Counted from the first letter of the stretch, positions 36,224 to 45,678 are shown. The stretch is DNA of 64,000 nucleotides from Bacillus sp. FJAT-27264 (GCF_001682855.1 NZ_MAQW01000001.1:1-64000); one strand, 5' to 3'. Notes: generated from the letters alone by a model not told the origin. A program made the numbers and translations.

Positions 36224-36967
36224 TTACCACCGGCCAGCACTTTGTCCGCCATCGACGTGAAGAATTTCACCGGTTACGAATTGCGCGGATTCCAGATACA
36301 GAATCGCATTCACAATATCTTGAGCCTCGCCCATTACACCAATAGGATGCAACTTAGCTAAGAAATCATGTGTCTCTAAAGGGTGCATTGGCGTTTTGAT
36401 AATTCCTGGTGCTACTGCATTTACGCGAATGCCTTGATCGGCATACTCAATGGCAAGCGATTTTGTTGCCGCCGCTAACCCGCCTTTAGTCAGGGCAGCA
36501 AGAACGGATGGCACACCTTTGATAGGCTGATCAACGGCACCACTCGCTGTGATGTTAACGATGTGACCAGAACCCGTCTTCAGCATCTCAGTCACCGCAT
36601 GCTGGGTCACGTGGAAGAATCCTTTAAGATTGACGGCCAGCTTGGATTCAAGGTCCTCCTTAGTGTAGTCTGTGAATGATTTCGATATAAAAATGCCGGC
36701 ATTGTTCACCAAGGTATCGATACGTCCAAAACGTGATAATCCTTCAGCAATCAAACGTTCCGCAATTTGTGGATCTGAAATGTCGCCGATGACATAAGCG
36801 ATGTGCTTACCTGTTGGATCGATTTCCTCAGCCGCTTCCACCAAGAGTTGCTCACGGCGCCCGTTGATCACTACATTTGCACCTTGTTTTACCAATTCAA
36901 TCGCTACTGCTTTTCCAATACCGCTGCTTCCGCCTGTAACTACTGCCACTTTATTTTGAAAACTCAT
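36224..36967 (-). CDS. Short-chain dehydrogenase lacking the usual catalytic Tyr
   Basis: 247 residues with the NAD(P)-binding TGGSSGIGKAVA, NNAG and the Ser region NITASGAV. Where classical SDRs have YxxxK this protein reads VLAALTKGG: the Lys is present but the residue four before it is Ala. The C-terminal PGIIKTP and FVTGEILHVDGGQSAG are normal. It may be an atypical SDR with a shifted catalytic acid, or a binding protein. Divergent from the LysR gene, its probable regulator. Confidence 0.85.
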   Translation of the reverse strand: MSFQNKVAVVTGGSSGIGKAVAIELVKQGANVVINGRREQLLVEAAEEIDPTGKHIAYVIGDISDPQIAERLIAEGLSRFGRIDTLVNNAGIFISKSFTDYTKEDLESKLAVNLKGFFHVTQHAVTEMLKTGSGHIVNITASGAVDQPIKGVPSVLAALTKGGLAAATKSLAIEYADQGIRVNAVAPGIIKTPMHPLETHDFLAKLHPIGVMGEAQDIVNAILYLESAQFVTGEILHVDGGQSAGRW

Positions 36968-37030
36968 GTTGTTATCTCCTTTGTCTACCTTTTAATAGGT
37001 AATTGTATTTATCTGCCCACTCATCATACA

Positions 37031-37090
37031 ATGATATCTGCTATCATGTATAATACAGAATCATGATGCCAAATATCTATAATCAAGATA
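37031..37090. promoter_or_regulatory. LysR-type operators between the SDR and LysR genes
   Basis: ATGATA-N5-TATCAT (37031-37047) and TATCT-N7-AGATA (37074-37090). The latter fits the T-N11-A LysR box. Confidence 0.6.
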
Positions 37091-37117
37091 CCTAAATCGA
37101 CTCTACAGGAGGTCAAC

Positions 37118-37987
37118 ATGGATATTCAGTTGCTCAAAGTGTTTTTCACCACAGCTCAGGAAGGAAGTATATCGAAGGCGGCTAATAAATTAAACTTTGC
37201 TCAATCTAATGTGACGCATAAGATTCAACAGTTGGAAGCTGATCTGCAGACACAGTTATTTTACCGTCACAATCGAGGCATTACACTTACCCCTTCCGGC
37301 CAAACCCTGATTACCTATGCGGAGAAAATATTGCATGTTATTCAAGAAGCGAGATTGGCGGTTGGTGACGCTGCCGTCCCTGCTGGACAGCTCCACATCG
37401 GGTCCCTGGAAGTCACTGCTGCCGTTCGGCTGCCTGCACTGCTTACTAAATATCACGCCGAATATCCCGCGGTAGACTTTTCTTTAATCACAGGTCCAAC
37501 CGAGCAGCATCTTCACGGGGTTCTACACTATGAGCTGAACGGAGCATTCGTATCGGGCCCCGTGGAGCATCCGGAATTGATTCAAGAAAATGTCATTGAT
37601 GAGGAAATGGTACTTGTTACCCCCCTTTCTCATCCGCCCGTCCAGACAATCCGTGACATACAGCTTCGCACAGTTCTTGTTTTTCCAAGCGGCTGCACCT
37701 ATCGGTCCAAATTAAGTCAGATGCTCCAGGAAGAAGGGATCTCACCCGAGAAAATGATGGAATTCGCATCGCTCGAAACGATTATCGGCTGTGTCAGCGC
37801 CGGTCTGGGCATTTCGCTTATGCCGCGTTCCATGGTAGTCGTGTCGGAGCAGCAAGGCCGTGTCCGCTGTCATACGATTTCTGACAAACATGCCGTTGCC
37901 AAAACTGTGTTCATTATGCGAAAAGACACTTTAATGACGCCTGCCTTGTCAACCTTCTTGTCGGAAATGCGCTCCCACTTTAGCTAA
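37118..37987 (+). CDS. LysR-family regulator
   Basis: 289 residues: an N-terminal winged helix (LKVFFTTAQEGSISKAANKLNFAQSNVTHKIQQLE) and a two-subdomain effector-binding region related to those of the CynR/CbbR group. AGGAGG precedes ATG. The divergent SDR is the likely target. Effector unknown. Confidence 0.9.
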   Translation: MDIQLLKVFFTTAQEGSISKAANKLNFAQSNVTHKIQQLEADLQTQLFYRHNRGITLTPSGQTLITYAEKILHVIQEARLAVGDAAVPAGQLHIGSLEVTAAVRLPALLTKYHAEYPAVDFSLITGPTEQHLHGVLHYELNGAFVSGPVEHPELIQENVIDEEMVLVTPLSHPPVQTIRDIQLRTVLVFPSGCTYRSKLSQMLQEEGISPEKMMEFASLETIIGCVSAGLGISLMPRSMVVVSEQQGRVRCHTISDKHAVAKTVFIMRKDTLMTPALSTFLSEMRSHFS

Positions 37988-38022
37988 AGCATTGGAAATA
38001 ACGCTAAAATGTATCAAAGTGT

Positions 38023-38213
38023 AATTAACGGCATTTTCGTACCTTAAATCCTCTGCCGCTACCGGTTAGTGGAGATTAAGTGCAATATTGTACCTTAAAT
38101 CTTCCAGAATACCCCGTACAGCGTGCTTTTTAGAAAAATAAGATACAATAATACCCTTATTTCCCTCTTTTGCCTATATTGAAGAAAAATAAGGTGCAAA
38201 AATGCCGTTAATT
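38023..38213. repeat. Array of short palindromic intergenic repeats
   Basis: Four related units of about 27 bp: 38023-38049, 38074-38101, 38134-38164 and 38189-38213 (the last inverted relative to the first). The consensus is AATTAACGGCATT-N-TRYACCTTATTT-like, with palindromic centres. No gene is present. Confidence 0.65.
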
Positions 38214-38279
38214 GGGGAATTGGGCCCTCTTACTCACTGTTGAGACGACTGGTGAAGGGGATTTGCCGCTTCTAGTAGC

Positions 38280-38414
38280 TGAAATCTGTCGACAGTCTAT
38301 GCTCCGGTGCTAGCTTTCCTATGGAAAGCTAGCAGGCGAGTGCTTTGCGCCTACAGTTTCAAACTTTTCGCTCATCTTCGCCTTTTGTTAATTTCTTTTG
38401 TTCGGCTTATATAG
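38280..38414 (+). repeat. Dispersed repeat, copy 1
   Basis: About 135 bp sharing blocks with 62087-62226 in the same orientation: TGAAATC..GACAG, a hairpin AGCTTTCC-N3-GGAAAGCT, AGGCG..GC.CCTACAGTT, and the conserved end TTTCTTTTGTTCGGCTTATATAG (split here as TTTCTTTTGTTCGG and CTTATATAG). Confidence 0.75.
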
Positions 38415-38421
38415 TACAAAT

Positions 38422-38616
38422 AAAATGCGATTTTCAGCAGAATAGAACATACGTTCTATACACGTAAAAACAGCATTTTCCTAGACATATGATTAATATT
38501 GTTCATTAATATCGCAAATAAGTCATAATACCTTGAATGCACCTATATGAACATCCAAATCGATTCGCTTTTCAAGCGAAAAAAATGCGATTTTTACCGG
38601 TGGAGAACATATGTTC
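38422..38616 (+). repeat. Two direct repeats each holding a LexA-like palindrome
   Basis: AAAATGCGATTTT begins at 38422 and 38582; exactly 23 bases later each copy has GAACATAYGTTC (38445-38456 and 38605-38616). The palindrome matches the Gram-positive SOS box core GAAC-N4-GTTC. No gene starts nearby. Confidence 0.6.
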
Positions 38617-38782
38617 CTTTCGTGAGAATAGATTGTTCACCGTTAACTAGAGCCTATCATTAGTTGGAAGTTTGCGATAACAAAGAAAATAAACTTGAGG
38701 GGGAACTACGAAGAAGATCCATGCATACAAAGAATGCAGGAACTTGTACCGGAACTGTAGCAAATAGCTTTGCAAAAACACA

Positions 38783-38935
38783 TTAATCTTTTGGTTTCTT
38801 TCGCCTCTCTTGACGGGGCTTTCTAAACCAAGTAAAGAACGACAATCCGACTGCGATAATCACAAAATATACGGGCTGAACCCAGGGATGTTCCAACATC
38901 ACATTAGATTTCCAGAAGGCTATCCAGTTTGTCAT
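38783..38935 (-). CDS. Small membrane protein at the end of the ger operon
   Basis: 50 codons: MTNWIAFWKSNVMLEHPW, a single membrane segment (PVYFVIIAVGLSFFTWF), and a very basic tail (RKPRQERRKKPKD). Its ATG follows the stop of the GerAB gene with no gap (TAG-ATG), indicating translational coupling. Small 'D' membrane subunits are known in some Bacillus ger operons and modulate the receptor; this one is shorter with one segment, so the match is by position only. Confidence 0.6.
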   Translation of the reverse strand: MTNWIAFWKSNVMLEHPWVQPVYFVIIAVGLSFFTWFRKPRQERRKKPKD

Positions 38936-40048
38936 CTAATCGCCTCGCTCACTGGTCAGAGTTTGATTTTTTTGCCGGATCCACGAAACAATCATTAATA
39001 TCATTGGGATCACGAACATTAACGATATATAAACCGGACTGAACGGAACGACCTTTTCCACCACAGCAATATGCTCAATGACATTGGGAGCCATCGTCAT
39101 CCCTAACACGAAAGCAATGATGACCACAGGCAGAATAAAAATACGGCTGCTTTGTGTGTAAGTCAGCTTTTGAACGCTCCGGATCGTGGCAAACAAATAA
39201 ATAAAGGTCTTCAGGAATGCCATAAAGCAAAAATAAAGAACGCCTGTAGCATCAAGTTGGGTAATAAAATCTGCCACAGAGATTACTTGGATCAGCGCAT
39301 ACATCGGGTAGGTTGCCCGCTGGAAAATCGCTTCCCCGAATACGGAAATGGCCAAGGCATCGGTGAAAGCGATAAAACTGCCGGCCAGCAATGTCGAAAC
39401 AACCATTGTCCTTCCTACCTTCCCTTTGGGCTTGACAGAAGTCCAGATTAGTGCCAAGGCCAGAGATTCCCCATAGGATTGGATAACTCCTAACGGCCAT
39501 ACAACTTTCCATATCCTGCCCCATCCTTGGTCCAGTAATGGAAAAAGATTTCTTGTATCTACAACTCCAGAACTAAATATTAAGATCACTTCTACCGCAT
39601 AAATGAGGGCCAGGATCGGCAGTATCAGCTCGGCGAGTCTCCCCATTACTCGTATTCCCAAAAAAAGAGCATAGGCGAGGGCAATCATAAACAGAATCAA
39701 AATGGCCCAGGGAGGCGTGCGAGGCAAAATGGTTGAGGGTACTAAATTATTGATGTCCGCCACTATTCTCCCGGCAATATACAAAAATAAAAGTGGATGG
39801 AGCCAGGCAAGAGGCGTACCCAGCCAACGGCCAAATTGCTTCGGAAAACATTCAACATAGGTAAGCCCCGGATTTAATTTAGTGACACTGACATAAATCA
39901 AGACAACACCTGTACCCAAAATAGTGGATATCAAAACAGCCAACCAGGAATCCCTCCCTGCGCCAGCCGCGAAACCAAATATGATGGTCGTTCCAATTTG
40001 ATAAATAATCGAAATAGTCAGCAATTGGTGCCGTGAGATGGTTTCCAT
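38936..40048 (-). CDS. Spore germination receptor subunit B (GerAB family)
   Basis: 370 residues with about ten predicted membrane segments, a member of the APC-like GerAB/ArcD permeases (opening ISRHQLLTISIIYQIGTTIIFG; SQSLAL-like ESLALALIWTSVKPKG). It forms the nutrient-binding membrane subunit of a germinant receptor in the inner spore membrane. Third gene of the operon, 36 bases after the C subunit. Confidence 0.9.
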   Translation of the reverse strand: METISRHQLLTISIIYQIGTTIIFGFAAGAGRDSWLAVLISTILGTGVVLIYVSVTKLNPGLTYVECFPKQFGRWLGTPLAWLHPLLFLYIAGRIVADINNLVPSTILPRTPPWAILILFMIALAYALFLGIRVMGRLAELILPILALIYAVEVILIFSSGVVDTRNLFPLLDQGWGRIWKVVWPLGVIQSYGESLALALIWTSVKPKGKVGRTMVVSTLLAGSFIAFTDALAISVFGEAIFQRATYPMYALIQVISVADFITQLDATGVLYFCFMAFLKTFIYLFATIRSVQKLTYTQSSRIFILPVVIIAFVLGMTMAPNVIEHIAVVEKVVPFSPVYISLMFVIPMILMIVSWIRQKNQTLTSERGD

Positions 40049-40084
40049 ACGGTTGTCCCTATCCCTTAGTTAAATTTAATACAG

Positions 40085-41296
40085 CTATTTGTCTAATTTC
40101 TTTTCATCCCAGAACATGGAGTCGTTCACACGCCCTGTTCCGACGATTTTAAAATGAGCCTTCGTCTGGATTTCAACCTTTGGAAATTCCTCCTGCCATT
40201 GCTTGGAATACTTCTCATTCCATACTTTCTTATTGGCTCTATGCAAGAGAATCCCTAGTCCAATAACATCAGATTTATACTGCTTCTTTAACTTTTCTAC
40301 AGTGCTCGTGACTCTTTTTTCAATCTCTTGCTCCAGCGCATGTTGCACTTTATTTAAACTTTGAACCTCTGTGAAGTTAAGTTTAGTGGAATTCTCAAAT
40401 ATTTCGCCTGTGATATGAACATTAATCTCAAAGCTAATGTTATCTCCTTGGATTTTGGGTTTAATGTTGGTTTTGGCTTTATAGAGCTGAGCACTTATTT
40501 TTCCCGATATCCTTTCTTTCGGTGCCTTTTCATCGGGCATAGTGACGGTAATCGCAGTGTTTTTCACTTTACCCTTTATCCATAATAAAGTCTCAGCATC
40601 TCGCCGCTTCATCCATCCGATCAATTTATCATTATTGAAAATGCCTACACCCACCATACCGAATCCTGAGGAGTCGTTCTGGGATTGAGAGCTATCAAGG
40701 CCGTTTAGGGGTACAACTTGTACTTGTGTGCTCAACGGCTCGATACCTTGTTCAAGCAGTCGAAAGATAAAATCCCGAACAGTGGCGCTCTCCATCAGCA
40801 AAGCTTTCTCCTCTTCCCTGATCTCCTCGGCCGTAAAGATTTCAAAATTGGGGGGTGTCATTAATAAATCCTTCGCCTTTCCTTGAGTTGTAAGTAAAAA
40901 GTTACTTCCCCGAGCTTCCCTGTGCCTGCTGAAAAATTCCAGCGCAGGTGTAATCCCCGAGCGTGCGAATTTATCGCCCACAATGACCACACGATTATGA
41001 GAGAAAATCACAACGCGAGAAAGTTTTTTCTGAAGAAGATGATAGGCATCTAAGATAGTCTCCCCCGTCTCGGAGACGACAAGCGTCGCGCTATCACTTG
41101 CACCTCCTTTTTCACTGATTCCTTTGGTCATTTTTACCTTCAAAATTTGCAAGCTTAGTTGCAGCTTGTCATCCTCGGCAAGGTCTATCGCAGTCCCGGT
41201 GACAATAGCCACGTCGTTCAACTCCACTCTGCTCCAGCAGCCCAATAGCGATATAGAGATTAGCAATGTGAGTATCAGAATCAGCGTTTTTCTCAT
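40085..41296 (-). CDS. Spore germination receptor subunit C (GerAC family lipoprotein)
   Basis: 403 residues with a lipoprotein signal, lipobox SLLGC (Cys about 19), followed by the GerAC fold (WSRVELNDVAIVTGTAID; C-terminal KYSKQWQEEFPKVEI). ATG 41296 with AGAGG upstream; the longer frame would overlap the A subunit and lack a signal peptide. Anchored to the outer face of the spore inner membrane. Confidence 0.92.
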   Translation of the reverse strand: MRKTLILILTLLISISLLGCWSRVELNDVAIVTGTAIDLAEDDKLQLSLQILKVKMTKGISEKGGASDSATLVVSETGETILDAYHLLQKKLSRVVIFSHNRVVIVGDKFARSGITPALEFFSRHREARGSNFLLTTQGKAKDLLMTPPNFEIFTAEEIREEEKALLMESATVRDFIFRLLEQGIEPLSTQVQVVPLNGLDSSQSQNDSSGFGMVGVGIFNNDKLIGWMKRRDAETLLWIKGKVKNTAITVTMPDEKAPKERISGKISAQLYKAKTNIKPKIQGDNISFEINVHITGEIFENSTKLNFTEVQSLNKVQHALEQEIEKRVTSTVEKLKKQYKSDVIGLGILLHRANKKVWNEKYSKQWQEEFPKVEIQTKAHFKIVGTGRVNDSMFWDEKKLDK

Positions 41297-41318
41297 TAGG
41301 ACCTCTTGTGCGAGTTTA

Positions 41319-42806
41319 TTATTCGCTTGTACGAGACGAATTTTTAAATCTTCGGAGCCGGTTGGCACGAACAATGACATCTTTAATTCCGCGGAAACGC
41401 AGAGGTGCCAGAGGAGCCATGTAAGGATGACCGAAAGACTGGAGATTTAACATATGAAGCAGGAGCATCAAAAGCAGCATCAAAATTCCATAGAGCCCCA
41501 GTGTTGCTGCCGCAATCATCATAGGGAAACGAAGCAGGCGGAAGGAGAGCCCTAATTGAAAGCTTGGAAAAATAAAAGAGGCAATACCGGTCATGGACAC
41601 AATAATAACCAGTGGTGAAGACACAATGCCGGCTGCTACAGCAGCTTGACCAATGACTAATGCCCCTACGATACTAACAGCTTGTCCAACCGGCCTTGGA
41701 AGACGAACTCCAGCCTCTCGCAAGCCCTCAAATGAAACCTCCATCAGCAACGCTTCGACAAAGGCAGGGAAGGGTACGGTTTCCCGGGAAGAAGCTATAC
41801 TGACTAACAGCATTGTCGGGATCATCTCGTGATGATACGTTGTCAAGGCAATGTACAGCGAAGGCAATAACAGTGAAGAAACGACAGCCACGAGACGCAG
41901 GAACCGGATAAACGAAGCCACGAGATACCTCTGATAATAATCCTCGGGCGATTGCAACAGTTGAAAAAAGGAGCCGGGTACTATAATTACAAACGGCGTA
42001 TTGTCAATCAGTATCCCTACCTTCCCTTCAAGCAGGTTGCCAACTACCCGATCCGGTCGTTCGGTAATCACCACTTGGGGGAAGGGCGATAACGAATTAT
42101 CCTCAATTAGCTCTTCAATATACCCGCTTTCCAGAATTGCATTGATGCGAATACTGCCCACCCTTTTTTTCACTTCTGCAATTAAGTCATCCTTCGCTAC
42201 GCCTTCTAGATAAGTAATGGCTATATCCGTATTGGACAACTGGCCGAGCACAACCGTCTCCATTTTGAGCTGTGCAGTCTTAAGTCTTCTGCGAATGAGA
42301 CTGATATTAGTACTCAGATCTTCTTGGAAGCCTTCTCTAGGACCACGAATTACCGCTTCGGTAGCGGGTTCTTCGATCGCTCTTTTCTCCCAGCCTTTCG
42401 CATTCATAATCAGAACCTGAGTCCACCCGTCCATCAGTAACGCCAGATCCCCTGATAAAATATATTTAACGGCTTCTTGAAAATCCTTCGCCCAGCACAC
42501 TTGAGAAATGAAGCTCAGCTTTGATTGAATCGTATGCTTAATATCATCCGTTAGCCTGACGATATCCCCTGTAATACTGGACTCCATGAACTGCCTCATG
42601 ATGTCCAGATCGATGGATTTGGTGTCGACCATTCCACTTAAGTAAATAAGCGAACCCTTTTGCCCAGCATTGATTTCAAATGGACGATATTGAATATCCG
42701 CACACTTATCAAAAACAGCTAGAAATTGCTGATGATTCTCATTTAAATCACTGCCCAAGATGTAGTTGTCCGCAGTATTGTTCGGTGGTTGTAAGTTGGG
42801 GGCCAT
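41319..42806 (-). CDS. Spore germination receptor subunit A (GerAA family)
   Basis: 495 residues: a cytoplasmic N-terminal domain with two subdomains (LIAEVKKRVGSIRINAILESGYIEELIED), then four to five membrane segments with the family signatures FPAFVEALLMEVSFEGLREAGVRLP and ITGIASF-like SMTGIASFIFPSF, and a basic C-terminus. First gene of the A-C-B operon. Germinant unknown. Confidence 0.93.
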   Translation of the reverse strand: MAPNLQPPNNTADNYILGSDLNENHQQFLAVFDKCADIQYRPFEINAGQKGSLIYLSGMVDTKSIDLDIMRQFMESSITGDIVRLTDDIKHTIQSKLSFISQVCWAKDFQEAVKYILSGDLALLMDGWTQVLIMNAKGWEKRAIEEPATEAVIRGPREGFQEDLSTNISLIRRRLKTAQLKMETVVLGQLSNTDIAITYLEGVAKDDLIAEVKKRVGSIRINAILESGYIEELIEDNSLSPFPQVVITERPDRVVGNLLEGKVGILIDNTPFVIIVPGSFFQLLQSPEDYYQRYLVASFIRFLRLVAVVSSLLLPSLYIALTTYHHEMIPTMLLVSIASSRETVPFPAFVEALLMEVSFEGLREAGVRLPRPVGQAVSIVGALVIGQAAVAAGIVSSPLVIIVSMTGIASFIFPSFQLGLSFRLLRFPMMIAAATLGLYGILMLLLMLLLHMLNLQSFGHPYMAPLAPLRFRGIKDVIVRANRLRRFKNSSRTSE

Positions 42807-42921
42807 TTCAGATTCATTCCTTTATTGGGACCACTAATTTTTGTTAATATAACCAACCTACTTTTTTAATATACAAGCGAGTAGTTGTCTAGCGATGTTT
42901 ATGAACACAGTATCAGTAGTG

Positions 42922-43728
42922 CTATCCATTCAACAACCGTTGGATTTGCTCCACTTCCTGGCTAAACTTTTTAGCAAGCCTTGCTTTGCCGAGGTTGGAT
43001 TTTACGATTTTTTGTATTCGTTTATCCCCTGACCCAGCAAATTTGGCCAACAGGGCGAAACCAGCTTCGGGGGCCCGCTCTACAAACAGACTGACCGCAT
43101 ACTCCAAACCTTTAGATAACACCCGGTAATCCTCTGCTATATAGTTCACTTGGCCGGCAGTAATCTCATCCAATATTTGCTCCGATAATTGCAAGGCATA
43201 CAGTACGTGGGAGGGTTCTTTCAGAAGAGGCGGGTGGGCCAATGTTGCGACAAACGCGCGTTTCTCCAGTGGATTAGCCTGAAGAGCGATGGAATCAAAC
43301 AAGGATTGGATGACATTGAATTCTCTCTCCCCTATCCGTTGGAGCGCCATAGCTGCTGCTTCGCGCATTCGCCATCTATCATCATTCATAGCCGCTTGAC
43401 ACTTTTCGAGAATAATCTGCTTTCTTGTAAGTTCTGCATAATAGAAATAAGCCCCCATCGCCTGCAGCGCACAAAAAGGTAAAAACTCACAAGGTGTATT
43501 GATAGGCGCATCAGCGCCAGTTTGGTCAATCCACTTCAAGATAAGGTTCCAAGCCTCGCTCGTGACCATACTAGATGCAAAAGCATTGGCAAAGGTATCC
43601 GCAATCTCCAAATTCGCACGCGGCCCCGGCAAATTGGATTCGCTTAACAATATATTTTCAAGTTCAGCGAATTGGTTGGCATTCTGGAGATCATCATAGA
43701 ACCGATTCTTTAACACTTTGCTGTTCAT
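42922..43728 (-). CDS. HEAT-repeat protein
   Basis: 268 residues, all-helical with HEAT-like pairs (CQAAMNDDRWRMREAAAMALQRIG; FALLAKFAGSGDKRIQKIVKSNL). It resembles bacterial HEAT-repeat proteins of the DNA-alkylation-repair superfamily in layout but shows no catalytic motif. Encoded before the ger operon with a 115-base gap. Function unknown. Confidence 0.7.
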   Translation of the reverse strand: MNSKVLKNRFYDDLQNANQFAELENILLSESNLPGPRANLEIADTFANAFASSMVTSEAWNLILKWIDQTGADAPINTPCEFLPFCALQAMGAYFYYAELTRKQIILEKCQAAMNDDRWRMREAAAMALQRIGEREFNVIQSLFDSIALQANPLEKRAFVATLAHPPLLKEPSHVLYALQLSEQILDEITAGQVNYIAEDYRVLSKGLEYAVSLFVERAPEAGFALLAKFAGSGDKRIQKIVKSNLGKARLAKKFSQEVEQIQRLLNG

Positions 43729-43943
43729 AGTGCTCCTCCTTCATTTTGGAAAATCCACTGTAGCCCAAGTTTCACTTCCTATTTTATAGTATTTTTCAGG
43801 ATGTTAAGTGAAGTTTATTATAGATGAAGAAACAGCTCTCCCTAGAGAATAATTATTTTCCCGGGAACGCTGTGAGAATTGGAATGCATCTTAGTATTTT
43901 GAGTAGGTGGCTACGCCCCACTTTGATCAACATCAGCGCAAAG

Positions 43944-43982
43944 CAAAAAAAGCAGCCCGGAACTTCATGTTCCGAACTGCTT
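43944..43982 (-). terminator. Terminator of the ABC-2 operon
   Basis: AGCAGTTCGGAAC pairs with GTTCCGGGCTGCT on the minus strand, then T7. Confidence 0.85.
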
Positions 43983-44007
43983 TAGATTAGAGAACAGGCT
44001 TCTATTT

Positions 44008-44793
44008 TTACGATCCAGCGCCTTTATAACGTCTAACCCCATAATTCCAGGCCATCAGACCGATGCCCAGGAATATTAAGCCAACAACTGGTGTCAATAG
44101 CGCCATGCCCTTCATCTCGTCACGCTGCAGGAAGAGCGCCGCTGGATAGATTCCCACAAACGCAAACGGAATAATCCAGGTGAGCAGCACCTGAATCGCC
44201 CGGTTATAGATCGTCACCGGATAACGACCATACGACTGAATGTTATACATCAGCGGGAGAATACCTGTTGGTGCATCCGAATAGAACGACAGCGAGGTCA
44301 AGGCGGTATAGATGCCTGTATAGATCGCTACTGCACTCAGTGTAAATAGGATCAGCACCGGTATCGTCCACCACTCAAACGGAAGGCCAAGATTGGACCC
44401 GCTGATGGCCATGATGATGAGGCCAATGAAGGAGCCTACCAGCGCCGGCGGATCTATATTTTCCAGGAAAATCTGAAACAGGTTATGCGCCGGACGCGTC
44501 AGAATACGGTCCATCTCACCCTTGACAATATAGCGCTCGCTGAAGCCCCACATGTTCACGAAACAGCTGAACACGCCGAACGGAACCATAAAGAAGCCAT
44601 AGACGAAGACCACTTCGTTCTGATTCCAGCCACCAAGACTGTTGGTATGCATGAATATAACAAGAATGAAAATAAAGTTCGTTGCTTGAAACAACAAATC
44701 CGATATAACCTCTACCCAAAAGTCAGCACGATAGGTCAGCCGGGTCTTCATATAATTTTTAAGATACTCTACCACTAATCCAAAGTAATACAA
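44008..44793 (-). CDS. ABC-2 type permease, second subunit
   Basis: 261 residues, six predicted membrane segments, belonging to the ABC-2 branch with the KGEMDRILTRPAHNLFQIF loop. It starts six bases after the stop of the first permease. Together they form an exporter or lipid/drug-type channel with the ATPase at 45671. Substrate unknown. Confidence 0.85.
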   Translation of the reverse strand: MYYFGLVVEYLKNYMKTRLTYRADFWVEVISDLLFQATNFIFILVIFMHTNSLGGWNQNEVVFVYGFFMVPFGVFSCFVNMWGFSERYIVKGEMDRILTRPAHNLFQIFLENIDPPALVGSFIGLIIMAISGSNLGLPFEWWTIPVLILFTLSAVAIYTGIYTALTSLSFYSDAPTGILPLMYNIQSYGRYPVTIYNRAIQVLLTWIIPFAFVGIYPAALFLQRDEMKGMALLTPVVGLIFLGIGLMAWNYGVRRYKGAGS

Positions 44794-44799
44794 ACTTCC

Positions 44800-45678
44800 T
44801 CAACCTCCCTGCACGAACAGACGCTTCCGCGCCGCATGGTATAGCCAGACAATCGGAATGAGAAGCAGCAGGAACCAGAGAACCTGAACTCCTAGCACAT
44901 TCCATATTCCAACGCCCTGAACCCGTCCCGTGAACACGGAACCCGGCAGGTACGTGATTGCCTGAAACGGCAACACCTCAAGCACGGAGGACATCCAACC
45001 CGGAAACAGGCTGATCGGTACAATAAGACCCGAGAACAGATCGACGACAACACGTTTCATCCGCATCATGCCCTCATTATTTTCCACGAAGAAGGCCAGC
45101 AGACCCGTGATCACGTTAATCTGTGAGTTGATCAGGAAGCTGAAGAACAACATAACCAGGAATCCGATCCAAGCAGACGGCTCTGTCGGCAGATTCACCG
45201 GGAACAGCAGCATAGCAATGGCCATACCGGGGATCATGAACAGCATAAACCGGAAGAGTCCCTCTCCAAGTCCCTGCATCATTTTAACCAGTACATAGTT
45301 ATACGGCCGGATGAATTGGATAGCGATACTACCATCCCGTATATCCGTCGAGATTTCCCTGTCTAGATTGTTAAAGTAAAACGCGCGCGCCATCCAGGAA
45401 ACCGCTACATAAGTGGTCATTTGGGCAGCTGTAAAGCCGCCAAGCGCCTGTCCGTCACCGTAGATTGCTTTCCAGGTAAAATAGTTGACGCCAATATTCA
45501 GCGTGTAGATCAGGATACCCGAGTAGTAATTCACCCGGTAAGCCAACATCGTTAGGAAACGAATGCGAATGAAGTCCATATAGGCACCGAGCAGCAGCTT
45601 GCGGCTGTTGCCCCCGGAGTCGGGCCTGCGGGTGGAACCACCCGGGGATGAAGCGGCCACACCGAGCATTTTAGACAT
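44800..45678 (-). CDS. ABC-2 type permease, first subunit
   Basis: 292 residues, six predicted membrane segments; DGSIAIQFIRPYNYVLVKM parallels the loop in its partner. ATG 45678 follows AGAGG and overlaps the stop of the ATPase gene (ATGTCTAA). The long upstream frame lies over the ATPase gene and is rejected. The N-terminal 30 residues are Gly/Ser-rich and cytoplasmic. Confidence 0.85.
   Translation of the reverse strand: MSKMLGVAASSPGGSTRRPDSGGNSRKLLLGAYMDFIRIRFLTMLAYRVNYYSGILIYTLNIGVNYFTWKAIYGDGQALGGFTAAQMTTYVAVSWMARAFYFNNLDREISTDIRDGSIAIQFIRPYNYVLVKMMQGLGEGLFRFMLFMIPGMAIAMLLFPVNLPTEPSAWIGFLVMLFFSFLINSQINVITGLLAFFVENNEGMMRMKRVVVDLFSGLIVPISLFPGWMSSVLEVLPFQAITYLPGSVFTGRVQGVGIWNVLGVQVLWFLLLLIPIVWLYHAARKRLFVQGG

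Noticed and set aside
38023..38616. CRISPR array
   Set aside because: The units are too few, differ in orientation and spacing, and no cas gene is present.
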